From Parabacteroides bouchesdurhonensis (GTDB lineage Bacteria; Bacteroidota; Bacteroidia; Bacteroidales; Tannerellaceae): a stretch of DNA of 64,000 nt. Location of the stretch: positions 1,594,961 to 1,658,960 of the forward strand of contig NZ_LT896588.1 of assembly GCF_900186615.1 (NCBI RefSeq). The letters run 5' to 3'. The notes under the pieces are model-generated. The model was not told the origin of the DNA. It ran no database searches and saw nothing but the letters and a program-made list of their open reading frames with translations. The position numbers and the translations under genes were made by a program. Below are positions 8,186 through 17,190 of this stretch, piece by piece (position 1 is the stretch's first letter; the number at the start of each line of letters is the position of its first letter).

Positions 8186-10348
8186 ATGAAAAAAACGATT
8201 CTTTTTTCGCTTCTGATTGTATTGACTTTTATTACGGGTTGCAAATCAGATAAACAATTAACAGATTATGTAAATCCCTTTTTAGGAACGGCTACCCTTT
8301 GGGAACCCGAAGATTTGGGATATGTTCGTAAAATGAAAGCGCGTACCTGGGGTGCCGAAGTTTTTCCGGGAGCATCTTTGCCAAACGCGATGGTTCAGTT
8401 AAGTCCTGTAACACAGTTTCACAGTGGTTCAGGATATCAATATGAAGATACGGTTATTTATGGCTTCACCCATACTAATAAAGGGCATTGGAATTTATGT
8501 CATATACCTTTACTTCCTGTTACGGGAACTGTTACCCCTAGTGATTATTGTTCCCATTATAATCATGATAATGAGTCAGCACATCCGGGTTATTATCAGG
8601 TTTTTCTTGAGAGATATGGAGTTAATGCGGAATTGACTTCTACTCTTCGTTGTGCTTTTCATAAATATACATTTAAGCCGGAAGATGACAAGAAACTTGT
8701 AGCGGATATGACACGTTCAAACAATCGGGTAAAAGAATGGGGCATACAGAAAGTTGATGATCATACTTTTTCCGGTTTTCAGGACGGAGAGGGTAAAATG
8801 TATTTCTATGCCGTTTCTAATTATAAAGTAAAAGACATTGAACAGGTAAAAGATGATAAACATGAGGTTTCTGTTGTCGATTTTGATGAAAGTAAAGGAA
8901 AAGAGCCTCTGGAACTTAGAATAGGATTCTCTTTTGTTAGTGTGGAAAATGCAAAGATGAATCTGGAGAAAGAAATGTTGAATAAAAGCTTTACTCAGGT
9001 GCGTAATGACGCTAATACAGTATGGGAAAATTTACTTTCTAAAATCAATGTTACCGGTGGTACTGAACGTGAGAAAGGGATCTTTTACTCATGTCTGTAT
9101 CGTTCTTTTCTTTGGCCGGCGTTGCGCAGTGATGTCAATGGAGATTATACTGATGTAAAAGGAGATGTTGTGAATGAAGGTTTTCGTTATTATACCGATC
9201 CCTCTTTTTGGGATGATTACCGTAATAAATTAGTGCTTTTGGGAATGATTTCTCCAGATGTGACGACCGATGTTATTAAGTCTATCACCGATAAAGGTGA
9301 AAAAAGAAATGGCTATATGCCTACCTTTTTTCATGGAGATCACGCTTCTGTTTTTGTTGCCGGATCTTATTTGCGCGGACTTCGGGATTTTGATTTGAAA
9401 CGTGCGTATAATTTATTGCTAAAGAATGCTATGGTTCCAGGACGTGGAGGACGCCCTTATTTGGATGAATATATAGAGAAGGGTTGGATTGCCGAAAAAG
9501 ATACGACTGATGTTCCTACATGGGATGAATATAAAGCAGCTGTAACAAAGACAGTAGAGTATGCTTATGATGATTATGCTACGGCTTTATTAGCTAAAGA
9601 GCTAGGTGATAAAGAGAACTATAAGAAGCTGATGGAACGTACAAACAATTACAAGAATTTGTTTGATCCGGGTACCGGTTTCTGGCGGGGACGTATTGAT
9701 GATGGAAGTTGGATTGCCGACTTTGATCCGTATTATCCGTACTATGCGTATATGTATCGTGAAGCGAATGCATGGCAATCTCTTTTCTTCGCACCTCATG
9801 ATCCGGAAGGTATGATTGCCCTTTACCCGAGTGAAGAGGCTGTAGAGCAGAAGTTGGATTCTTTGTTTACTGAACCTTGGAGAGGTTATGAAGCCCATAA
9901 TATGACTGGCTTTATAGGAAATTACTGTCAGGGTAACCAACCGGACCATAGTGTCCCTTATACCTATTATTTTATCGGCAAACAAGAAAAATCTCAGGCT
10001 ATACTTGACAGCATTATGGGACATTATTATGACATGGGAGCCGATAAGCTGGCCTATTCCGGAATGGATGATGCCGGCGAAATGTCATCATGGTATGTAT
10101 TCAATGCAATAGGTCTGTATACTTATTCTCCGGCCGATCCGGAGTATATTATATGCGTTCCGCTGTTTGATAAGATTTCATTTACATTAGGAAATAACAA
10201 AACATTTTCTATTACCAAACAGAAGACAGGTAATGGCGCCGGTCGGAAAATTACCGGTATTACTTATGGCGGAGAAAAAGTAGATGGCTGGTTTATATCT
10301 CATGATCAGCTGGAAAAAGGAAAAGAATTGGTAATTTATACGGAATAG
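8186..10348 (+). CDS. GH92-family exo-acting alpha-mannosidase lipoprotein
   Basis: GH92 enzymes are calcium-dependent inverting exo-alpha-mannosidases. This one has 720 residues. The start is placed at the ATG at 8186, which gives the lipoprotein signal LTFITGC (Cys19); a GTG at 8180 adds only two residues. The N-terminal beta-sandwich starts YVNPFLGTATLW, and the catalytic (alpha/alpha)6 domain carries REANAWQ with the probable acid Glu526, and GMDDAGEMSSWYVFNAIG with Asp628/Asp629 as the general-base region. The segment usually written HGNEP in alpha-1,2-specific members reads QGNQPDH here (Gln582 and Gln585), which suggests a different linkage preference. It lies between two GH76 genes in one operon. 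Confidence 0.93.
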   Translation: MKKTILFSLLIVLTFITGCKSDKQLTDYVNPFLGTATLWEPEDLGYVRKMKARTWGAEVFPGASLPNAMVQLSPVTQFHSGSGYQYEDTVIYGFTHTNKGHWNLCHIPLLPVTGTVTPSDYCSHYNHDNESAHPGYYQVFLERYGVNAELTSTLRCAFHKYTFKPEDDKKLVADMTRSNNRVKEWGIQKVDDHTFSGFQDGEGKMYFYAVSNYKVKDIEQVKDDKHEVSVVDFDESKGKEPLELRIGFSFVSVENAKMNLEKEMLNKSFTQVRNDANTVWENLLSKINVTGGTEREKGIFYSCLYRSFLWPALRSDVNGDYTDVKGDVVNEGFRYYTDPSFWDDYRNKLVLLGMISPDVTTDVIKSITDKGEKRNGYMPTFFHGDHASVFVAGSYLRGLRDFDLKRAYNLLLKNAMVPGRGGRPYLDEYIEKGWIAEKDTTDVPTWDEYKAAVTKTVEYAYDDYATALLAKELGDKENYKKLMERTNNYKNLFDPGTGFWRGRIDDGSWIADFDPYYPYYAYMYREANAWQSLFFAPHDPEGMIALYPSEEAVEQKLDSLFTEPWRGYEAHNMTGFIGNYCQGNQPDHSVPYTYYFIGKQEKSQAILDSIMGHYYDMGADKLAYSGMDDAGEMSSWYVFNAIGLYTYSPADPEYIICVPLFDKISFTLGNNKTFSITKQKTGNGAGRKITGITYGGEKVDGWFISHDQLEKGKELVIYTE

Positions 10349-10357
10349 ATATTATAT

Positions 10358-11548
10358 ATGAAGGCAAAAGGATTTATCGCTCTCGCGGCGGTGAGTATAT
10401 GTTGGGCGACATCTTGTATGTCGCCAGCATCTACAAATGAGAAAGACAATGATTTGGCAATGGCGGACAGTATGTTGACAAACATTCTGAATAAATATAA
10501 CGTAGAGAAATATGGTTTGTTGCAGGAAACATATCCGGCTAACCCCGACAATAAAATTACTTATCTGGCGGAAGGAACTATGCAAAAACGCAATCAGGAA
10601 GTATCTTTTTTGTGGCCATATTCCGGAATGTTGTCCGGTGTGATTTCTTTGTATAAGAATACGGGGGATGAAAAATATCTGAGAATTTTAGAGGAACGTA
10701 TTCTTCCGGGACTTGAATTATATTGGGACAATATCCGGGAACCGTTCTGTTATCAGAGTTATCCGATGTTTAATGGGGAAAGTGATCGTTTTTATGACGA
10801 TAATGACTGGCTGGCTATTGACTTCTGTGACTTGTATGCATTGACAAAAAATGAAGAGTATCTTCATAAAGCGCAGGATTTACATAAATATATTTATAGC
10901 GGTTGGAGTGATGAACTGGAAGGAGGAATTTACTGGTGCGAACAGAAGAAAACTTCTAAGAATACCTGCTCCAATGCACCTGCCGCAGTCCTCTGCATGA
11001 AACTTTATAATCTTACACAAGACAATGATTATTTGGATCTGGCGAAAAAAACCTATAATTGGACGATGAAGTATTTGTGTGATCCGGAAGATTCCGTATA
11101 TTGGGACAATATTAAGTTGAATGGTACTATCGGCAAAGCTAAATATACCTATAATAGCGGACAAATGATTCAAGCAGGAGTTTTGCTTTATAAAGCAACC
11201 GGCGATGAGCAATTTCTGAATGATGCAAAGCGTACGGCAAAAGGCTCTTACGAATATTTTACAAAAATACGTCGGGGTATAAATGGAACAAATGCCCGTT
11301 TTTATTCCGCAAGTCCGTGGTTTAATGTAATTTTGTCGCGTGGGCTTATTGCTTTGTATGAGATAGACAATAACCCTGAATATATAAATACTATGGCGGA
11401 AAATGCTCGTTACGCATGGATGAATGCCCGTGATGAAAACGGATTTTTAGGTAACGACTGGACTGGCAATGACAGTAAACCATTTAAATGGTTGCTGGAT
11501 AATGCCTGTATGATTGAATTGTATTCGGAAATCGGTAACATTAAATAA
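10358..11548 (+). CDS. GH76-family alpha-1,6-mannanase lipoprotein, second copy
   Basis: The product has 396 residues and a lipoprotein-like signal ICWATSC (Cys20) followed by [14 protein letters not shown]76 features include the paired catalytic aspartates in DRFYDDNDW (Asp147-Asp148), [17 protein letters not shown], and [19 protein letters not shown]. It starts 9 nt after the GH92 stop codon and ends 24 nt before the GH125 gene, so all are translated from one message. Compared with the GH76 at 7035 it has a longer N-terminus and fewer acidic residues after the lipid-modified cysteine, so the two may act in different compartments, for example one at the surface on polymer and one in the periplasm on oligosaccharides. 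That split is inference. Confidence 0.88.
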   Translation: MKAKGFIALAAVSICWATSCMSPASTNEKDNDLAMADSMLTNILNKYNVEKYGLLQETYPANPDNKITYLAEGTMQKRNQEVSFLWPYSGMLSGVISLYKNTGDEKYLRILEERILPGLELYWDNIREPFCYQSYPMFNGESDRFYDDNDWLAIDFCDLYALTKNEEYLHKAQDLHKYIYSGWSDELEGGIYWCEQKKTSKNTCSNAPAAVLCMKLYNLTQDNDYLDLAKKTYNWTMKYLCDPEDSVYWDNIKLNGTIGKAKYTYNSGQMIQAGVLLYKATGDEQFLNDAKRTAKGSYEYFTKIRRGINGTNARFYSASPWFNVILSRGLIALYEIDNNPEYINTMAENARYAWMNARDENGFLGNDWTGNDSKPFKWLLDNACMIELYSEIGNIK

Positions 11549-11572
11549 CTACATATTAAACACATAAAAAAG

Positions 11573-13036
11573 ATGACAACACGTAGAAACTTCCTGAGAA
11601 ACGGAAGCCTTGCATTGGCAGGCTTGATGGTAGGACAGAAATCGTTTGCCGGCTTAGTAGATACTCCACAGGCACCTGTATCGGGAGCTGCTATGCAATA
11701 TGTATGCCAGCGCCCGGCTCCGGAAAAGCGTCAGTTTACTTCTGCCGCCGTAGAAAATGCAATTAAGACTGCAAAATCCAAACTGAAAGACCAGAAACTG
11801 GCATGGATGTTTGAGAATTGTTTTCCGAACACATTAGACACTACCTGTGAACATAAGATAGTTAACGGCAAACCGGACACATTCGTTCTTACCGGTGACA
11901 TTCATGCCATGTGGCTACGTGATTCTTCTGCACAGGTATTCCCGCATATCCAGTTTGCCAATGACGATCCGAAAGTGAAGGCTATGTTGGCCGGCGTAAT
12001 CAATCGTCAGACTTGGTGTATTAATGTCGATCCATACGCTAATGCTTTCAACGAAGGTGCGACAGGTAGCGAATGGGAAAGTGATAACACCGAAATGAAG
12101 AAAGAACTTCACGAACGTAAATGGGAGATAGACTCTCTTTGCTATCCGATTCGTTTAGCTTATCATTTCTGGAAGAAAACCGGAGATACCTCTCCTTTCG
12201 ATGACGAATGGGAAAAAGCCATGCAGTCCGTTTATAAAACATTTATTCAGCAACAACGCAAAGATAATTTGGGTCCGTACAAATTTACCCGTGTAACAGA
12301 TCGACAGGGAGATACGCTGCTGAACGATGGTTGGGGCAGCCCCGTTAAACCGGTGGGATTGATTGTTTCTTCTTTCCGTCCGTCGGACGACGCTACTCTG
12401 TTTGGCTTCCTGATCCCTTCTAACCTGTTTGCTATAACTTCTCTTCGTCAGTTGGCAGAGATGATGCGTAAGATTAAAAATGATAATGATTTTGCACGTA
12501 AATGCGACTCGTTAGCCGATGAAGTAGAAGCCGCTGTTGAACAATATGGTATTATCAATCATCCGAAGTATGGTAAGGTATATGCTTTTGAAGTAGACGG
12601 TTTTTGTAATCATGTCTTTATGGATGATGCCAATGTGCCTAGTTTGTTAGCTTTACCTTATCTGGGATGCGTAGATATGAATGACCCTGTTTACCGGAAT
12701 ACCCGTAAGATGATCTTGAGTGAAGATAACCCGTATTTTTTTAAAGGAACAGCCGGTGAAGGTATTGGCGGTCCGCATGTAGGGATTGGTTATATCTGGC
12801 CGATGAGTATCATCATGCGTTGTAATACTACTGATGATAAAGAGGAAATCCGTAAGTGTGTAAAGATGTTGCGTGATACCGATGCTGATACGGGCTTCAT
12901 GCACGAATCGTTCTATATGGATGATCCGAAGAATTTTACCCGTTCATGGTTTGCCTGGGTAAACACTCTTTTTGGCGAGATGATTTACCGCCTTATAAAC
13001 GAAGGTAAAACAGATATCTTGAATAATTTGGGATAA
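11573..13036 (+). CDS. GH125-family exo-alpha-1,6-mannosidase with twin-arginine signal
   Basis: GH125 enzymes remove alpha-1,6-linked mannose from the ends of debranched mannan oligosaccharides. The product has 487 residues. Family signatures are GDIHAMWLRDSSAQVFPH near residues 108-125, ITSLRQLAEMMRKI, GTAGEGIGGPHVGIGYIWPM, and MHESFYMDDPKNFTRSWFAWVN near the C-terminus. The N-terminus TTRRNFLRNGSLALAGLMVG has the RR-x-F-L pattern of a Tat signal and ends KSFAG, so export to the periplasm in a folded state is likely. It is the last gene of the enzyme operon and is followed by a terminator hairpin. Confidence 0.93.
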   Translation: MTTRRNFLRNGSLALAGLMVGQKSFAGLVDTPQAPVSGAAMQYVCQRPAPEKRQFTSAAVENAIKTAKSKLKDQKLAWMFENCFPNTLDTTCEHKIVNGKPDTFVLTGDIHAMWLRDSSAQVFPHIQFANDDPKVKAMLAGVINRQTWCINVDPYANAFNEGATGSEWESDNTEMKKELHERKWEIDSLCYPIRLAYHFWKKTGDTSPFDDEWEKAMQSVYKTFIQQQRKDNLGPYKFTRVTDRQGDTLLNDGWGSPVKPVGLIVSSFRPSDDATLFGFLIPSNLFAITSLRQLAEMMRKIKNDNDFARKCDSLADEVEAAVEQYGIINHPKYGKVYAFEVDGFCNHVFMDDANVPSLLALPYLGCVDMNDPVYRNTRKMILSEDNPYFFKGTAGEGIGGPHVGIGYIWPMSIIMRCNTTDDKEEIRKCVKMLRDTDADTGFMHESFYMDDPKNFTRSWFAWVNTLFGEMIYRLINEGKTDILNNLG

Positions 13037-13048
13037 GCACAGAATAAG

Positions 13049-13074
13049 AAGGCGGCTGTAATAGTCGCCTTTTT
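13049..13074 (+). terminator. Terminator after the GH125 gene
   Basis: AAGGCG at 13049-13054 pairs with CGCCTT at 13066-13071, and a T run continues to 13074. It lies 12 bases after the GH125 stop and abuts the convergent sirtuin stop codon, so it closes the enzyme operon on the plus strand. Confidence 0.75.
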
Positions 13075-13769
13075 CATTTAAAACCTTTCAGTATTTCTTT
13101 TAGCTTTTTTACTCCTTCGGATGCTCCGGTCCGGATATGTTGAACATCGTTGCGAAAGGTTTTGACTTCTTTCGGATCTATCAGGAAAACAGGTTGTCTG
13201 TTACGCACATAGTTTAGCAACCCCGCAGCGGGATATACGTTCAGCGAAGTGCCTATGACCACCACTATATCGGAAGCTTCTACCTCGCGTATGGCTGGTT
13301 CTATCATTGGAACAGCTTCTCCGAACCATACTACGAAAGGACGTAACTGACGGTCATTCTTATCTTTGTCTCCCACATGCAAGTCGGGATTATCGGGTGA
13401 AATATCGTAAGTGGTATTCATGTCGCCTACCGGACACGATTTCATTAGCTCACCATGCAAGTGAATTACAGAAGAACTTCCGGCACGTTCGTGCAGGTTG
13501 TCGATATTCTGGGTGATGATGCGTACATCAAAATCCTTTTCCAGTTCGGCCAAACCGATATGTCCTGCGTTGGGCTTGGTATTCAGTAATTCTCTGCGTC
13601 GCTGGTTATAAAAGTTAAGTACCAGTTCCGGATTGGCAGCAAATCCTTCAGGAGTTGCAACGTCTTCCACACGATATTTTTCCCATAGTCCGTCGGAGTC
13701 ACGAAAGGTGGAGATTCCGCTTTCTGCACTCATACCTGCACCTGTTAATACAACTAATTTCTTTTTCAT
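13074..13769 (-). CDS. Sir2-family NAD-dependent protein deacylase lacking zinc-site cysteines
   Basis: Sirtuins remove acyl groups from lysine side chains using NAD+. The 231-residue product has GAGMSAESGISTFR (residues 10-23), TQNIDNLHERAG (86-97) and the catalytic histidine in HLHGE (His105). FYNQRRR provides the Tyr54-x-x-Arg57 pair that in CobB and SIRT5 favours succinyl and malonyl lysine. The structural zinc normally uses four cysteines; the whole protein has only Cys112, so the zinc module is missing or remodelled. It is encoded opposite to the polysaccharide genes and splits them in two. Its own -7 element is at 13793-13800. A link to glycan use is not supported by anything except position. 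Confidence 0.92.
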   Translation of the reverse strand: MKKKLVVLTGAGMSAESGISTFRDSDGLWEKYRVEDVATPEGFAANPELVLNFYNQRRRELLNTKPNAGHIGLAELEKDFDVRIITQNIDNLHERAGSSSVIHLHGELMKSCPVGDMNTTYDISPDNPDLHVGDKDKNDRQLRPFVVWFGEAVPMIEPAIREVEASDIVVVIGTSLNVYPAAGLLNYVRNRQPVFLIDPKEVKTFRNDVQHIRTGASEGVKKLKEILKGFK

Positions 13770-13792
13770 ATCCTTCTAGTTTAGAATATCAA

Positions 13793-13800
13793 CAAAAATA
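13793..13800 (-). promoter_or_regulatory. -7 element of the sirtuin gene
   Basis: On the minus strand this reads TATTTTTG, a full match to the Bacteroides TAnnTTTG consensus, about 24 bases before the sirtuin start codon. I see no clear TTTG -33 element. Confidence 0.5.
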
Positions 13801-13895
13801 AGGATTTGTTTCCATAATTGTATTAATTTTATTGCTTCAATAGGAAAGACTTCGTTTACTGTTTTTGTGTTGTTACATATTTAGAATGATATATT

Positions 13896-16800
13896 ATGAA
13901 AAAAGGATTATCCTTGTCACTACTATTCGCCTTTCTGTTTGTTTATTCATTTATTTACGGGCAGAATGCTTCACTGGTGAATCCCTTTATAGGGACAGGT
14001 AAGAGCCATGCGCCTACTTTATGGGGGAATTATGGAGGTACTTATCCCGGAGCAGTGGCACCGTGGGGGCACGTTCAGTTAACTCCCGAAACAAGCAAAC
14101 GTCCATCCGAAGCGGGTTATTATTATGAAGATGATAAGATTCGTTTTTTTTCCTGTGCCCGTCATCATAGTGGCTATCCAAGCGGTTCGGCCGGTGTTAT
14201 TCATCTTGCCTTTTTTCCTCAAAGAATAGAGTGTATTCCGGATGAATATGATGGTCGTGTTTTCTCTCATCAGCAGGAACAGGCTACTCCCGGATATTAT
14301 AGTGTTTGTTTTGAAGCTGGAGACAGGGTGGAGGTTACTGCAATGGAACGAACAGGCCTTTTTCAGTATCACTCTGAAGAAGGGTGGACTACGCTGGTGC
14401 TTTGTAGAGCGGGGGCTTTATCAATAGAAGACAAAAATACGCTGAATGCCGAATATATGCATTCCGTTATTCGTTTTAATCAACCTTGGGAAAATTGCAT
14501 TTTAAGGAATGATACGGCTTACATTACTTTCCGGAAGGAGCAAACAAAAAATGGATTATTGGTAAAACTGGGTACTTCTTCTCATAGTTTCGATGGTAGC
14601 ATGAGAAATATGAATGTAGAGATGCCCGGATGGGATTTTGATATTGTCAGGCAAACGGTATATAATCATTGGAATGAAGAACTGGACTGTGTTCATATAG
14701 AATCAGTTGATGAGGTGAATAAAGAAAAGTTCTATACCGCTTTGTACCATTCTTTTTTATTGCCGTGGATTGTTTCGGATGTGGATGGTAAATATGAAGA
14801 TGGCCAGGTGGAGGAGGGTAATGTGTATGGTGGTTTTTCGGCTTGGGACACGTTCCGTACATTACATCCGCTTTTATCTTTATTGAAGCCGGACAGACAA
14901 AAAGATATGTTACGTTCGGCAATGAATGAATATCGTTGCCGGGGAGCTTTTCCAAAAGGCCCTATGACCGGTTTACATATGATTCCTGTTTTAGTAGATG
15001 CCTATGTTAAGGGCGCGACTGATGAAAATGCAGATGATTTATATAAAGCCATGTTGTCGTGCTATCGAGAACCGGATAAATTGTCGACTCTAGATGAATA
15101 TACACAGGCCGGCTATTTAGACGCATCCCGTAAACAATCAGTCAGCGTCACTACCGAATATGCTTATGATGATTGGGTGTTGGGGCAGTTTGCCCGCCTG
15201 ACGGGACGTACCCAGGAGGCCGAAAAGCTACTTACCCGTTCATATAATTATCGTAATTTGTTTGATGAGCAGACGTTGTTTATTTTACCGAAGGACAGCA
15301 ATGGTTTCTTTCGTAATTCCGGCGAGCTTGGTTATCAGGAGAGTAATAAATGGACGGCCTCTTTTTTTGTCCCCCATAACGTGCAAGATTTAATCAATTT
15401 ATCCGGAGGAAATGACGTTTTTGTTTCTCATTTACAGGATGGATATGACAAAGGTGAAATTATACATGATAACGAACCAGTGTTCCATTATCCGTATTTG
15501 TTTACATGGGCCGGCCGGCCGGATCTAACCAGTCAAACTGTGAATAAAATATTGAATGAAGATTATTCTTCACGTCCGGGTGGTATTCCGGGTAATGATG
15601 ATTTGGGGTCAATGTCAAGTTGGTTTGTATTGAGTTCCATCGGGTTGTTCCCTGCTTGTCCCGGCACGGGTGAATATGTATTGACACCTCCGTTGTTTAA
15701 TAAGATAGAGCTTTCTTTGCAAAATGGAGAAAAGTTATCTTTATCTCGCGTTGGAAATTGGAGCGAGAAGGTGTTCCCTTCTATCGTATTTAATGGGGAC
15801 AGGTATATGAAGATGTATATTAGGCATCAGGATATAGTTGAAGGAGGAAAACTTGTTTATGATTATGGTGCTCCTGTAGCCGATTTTTCCTCTTATACGA
15901 AGCCTTTTTCGGAAACAAAGAACGAACCTGACTTTGATGTTGCATTCTCTTCTATAGTGGATAAGACGATGTACCCAGATCAGATTAACAGAATGATATT
16001 TAATGTTAGGAATACAGGTTCCACAGGAACATTTGTTGCCTGTTTGTATGACGACTTATCTTTAATAGCCTCTAAGCATGTATTGGTTAAGCAGGGGCAG
16101 GCAATACAGGATACTCTTTCCTTTACTTTATATAAAGAAGGTAAACATTCAATAGCATTAGAAAAAAACAAGTTTATTGTATTAGTGAAGGATTCTACAA
16201 AACGTAAACAGCCGGTTGTTTGTACACATATTGCGGCACCTTCCCTCATTCCCGTAAATGATACGGTGTTTTGGCAACTTACTTATAAGAATATTTCCGG
16301 CCGTTTATATAAAGGAAGAGTTCCTGTTCGGATGAATGAGGAATTAATTACGCAGCATCAAATTCTTTTGGAGCCGGGAGAACAAATTTCTATTGTTTTA
16401 CCTTTTACTACAAGTAAACCGGGTTTTGTAGAAATAAATGTTTTAGACCAAACGAAACAAATAAAGGTATATGAGCATGCATTGGATGCCTGTTTGCTCT
16501 ATTTGGATTATATCCGGAGAGATTCTGCATTTGTATATGATTTGTCCGGTTTTGATAATCATGGACAGCTGAGTGGAGATTTGTCTTGGGGTAAACAAGG
16601 GAAACAAGGAACAGTCCGTACAAATGGTCATACCTATATTGTCTTTCCACGTTCTGAAAGCTTGCAGGCTGTTTACAATAATCAATTAACTATGGCTACG
16701 TGGATCTACCCTCAGAAACAGCCAAAGGGTGATGCCGACTTTTTTACAAAGGGAGATTATACTCTGCTAAAAATGGGAAATCCACGTCAATTGGTCTTCT

Positions 16801-17117
16801 TTGCTGGCGGTTGGGGACGTGGGGAATGTCACGTTACAGTTCCTGAAGACTGGTATACTGCTTGGCATCATATAGCCGGAGTTTGTACGGGTTCCAGTAT
16901 AAAATTATATATAGACGGGCAGCTGAAACAAGAGATACCAGTGGAGGGTGATTTATCTGTTACAGAATTGCCCTGGACATTAGGACGTAATGCGGAAATG
17001 CCCTATAGCCGTTTCTCGGATATGAAATTCGGTGCTACCCGAATTTATGGGATCGCCTTGTCGGATGAGGAAATATTTAATTTGTTCAAACAGGAATCTG
17101 GTGATTTTAGGGAATAG
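13896..17117 (+). CDS. GH92-family alpha-mannosidase with C-terminal LamG-like domain
   Basis: The 1073-residue product is about 350 residues longer than a simple GH92. It has a signal peptide (FAFLFVYSFIYGQ) without a lipobox cysteine, so it is probably periplasmic. GH92 features are LVNPFIGTGKSHAPTLWGN, the acid Glu482 in QESNKW, HDNEPVFHYPYLF with Glu527 (the conserved NEP form), and GNDDLGSMSSWFVLSSIG with Asp568/Asp569. Residues ~690-860 form Ig-like or linker sheets. Residues ~870-1070 are a concanavalin-like LamG domain (LTMATWIYPQ, WHHIAGVCTGSSIKLYIDG, FGATRIYGIALSDEEI), probably carbohydrate binding. The gene stands alone after the divergent sirtuin and 73 nt before nhaC. Confidence 0.93.
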   Translation: MKKGLSLSLLFAFLFVYSFIYGQNASLVNPFIGTGKSHAPTLWGNYGGTYPGAVAPWGHVQLTPETSKRPSEAGYYYEDDKIRFFSCARHHSGYPSGSAGVIHLAFFPQRIECIPDEYDGRVFSHQQEQATPGYYSVCFEAGDRVEVTAMERTGLFQYHSEEGWTTLVLCRAGALSIEDKNTLNAEYMHSVIRFNQPWENCILRNDTAYITFRKEQTKNGLLVKLGTSSHSFDGSMRNMNVEMPGWDFDIVRQTVYNHWNEELDCVHIESVDEVNKEKFYTALYHSFLLPWIVSDVDGKYEDGQVEEGNVYGGFSAWDTFRTLHPLLSLLKPDRQKDMLRSAMNEYRCRGAFPKGPMTGLHMIPVLVDAYVKGATDENADDLYKAMLSCYREPDKLSTLDEYTQAGYLDASRKQSVSVTTEYAYDDWVLGQFARLTGRTQEAEKLLTRSYNYRNLFDEQTLFILPKDSNGFFRNSGELGYQESNKWTASFFVPHNVQDLINLSGGNDVFVSHLQDGYDKGEIIHDNEPVFHYPYLFTWAGRPDLTSQTVNKILNEDYSSRPGGIPGNDDLGSMSSWFVLSSIGLFPACPGTGEYVLTPPLFNKIELSLQNGEKLSLSRVGNWSEKVFPSIVFNGDRYMKMYIRHQDIVEGGKLVYDYGAPVADFSSYTKPFSETKNEPDFDVAFSSIVDKTMYPDQINRMIFNVRNTGSTGTFVACLYDDLSLIASKHVLVKQGQAIQDTLSFTLYKEGKHSIALEKNKFIVLVKDSTKRKQPVVCTHIAAPSLIPVNDTVFWQLTYKNISGRLYKGRVPVRMNEELITQHQILLEPGEQISIVLPFTTSKPGFVEINVLDQTKQIKVYEHALDACLLYLDYIRRDSAFVYDLSGFDNHGQLSGDLSWGKQGKQGTVRTNGHTYIVFPRSESLQAVYNNQLTMATWIYPQKQPKGDADFFTKGDYTLLKMGNPRQLVFFAGGWGRGECHVTVPEDWYTAWHHIAGVCTGSSIKLYIDGQLKQEIPVEGDLSVTELPWTLGRNAEMPYSRFSDMKFGATRIYGIALSDEEIFNLFKQESGDFRE

Positions 17118-17140
17118 TTTCTGTATTATCATCTTTTCAT

Positions 17141-17148
17141 TATATTTG
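17141..17148 (+). promoter_or_regulatory. -7 element upstream of nhaC
   Basis: TATATTTG matches TAnnTTTG; a weak TTTC lies about 20 bases upstream. It falls 42 bases before the nhaC start, indicating transcription separate from the mannosidase gene. Confidence 0.55.
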
Positions 17149-17190
17149 CCGATGTTATACTAACAAAAAGCTTTTATAAGAAAGGAATAA

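Noticed and set aside
13074-13769. The sirtuin as part of the mannan locus
   Set aside because: It is on the opposite strand with its own promoter and no substrate link; position alone is weak evidence.
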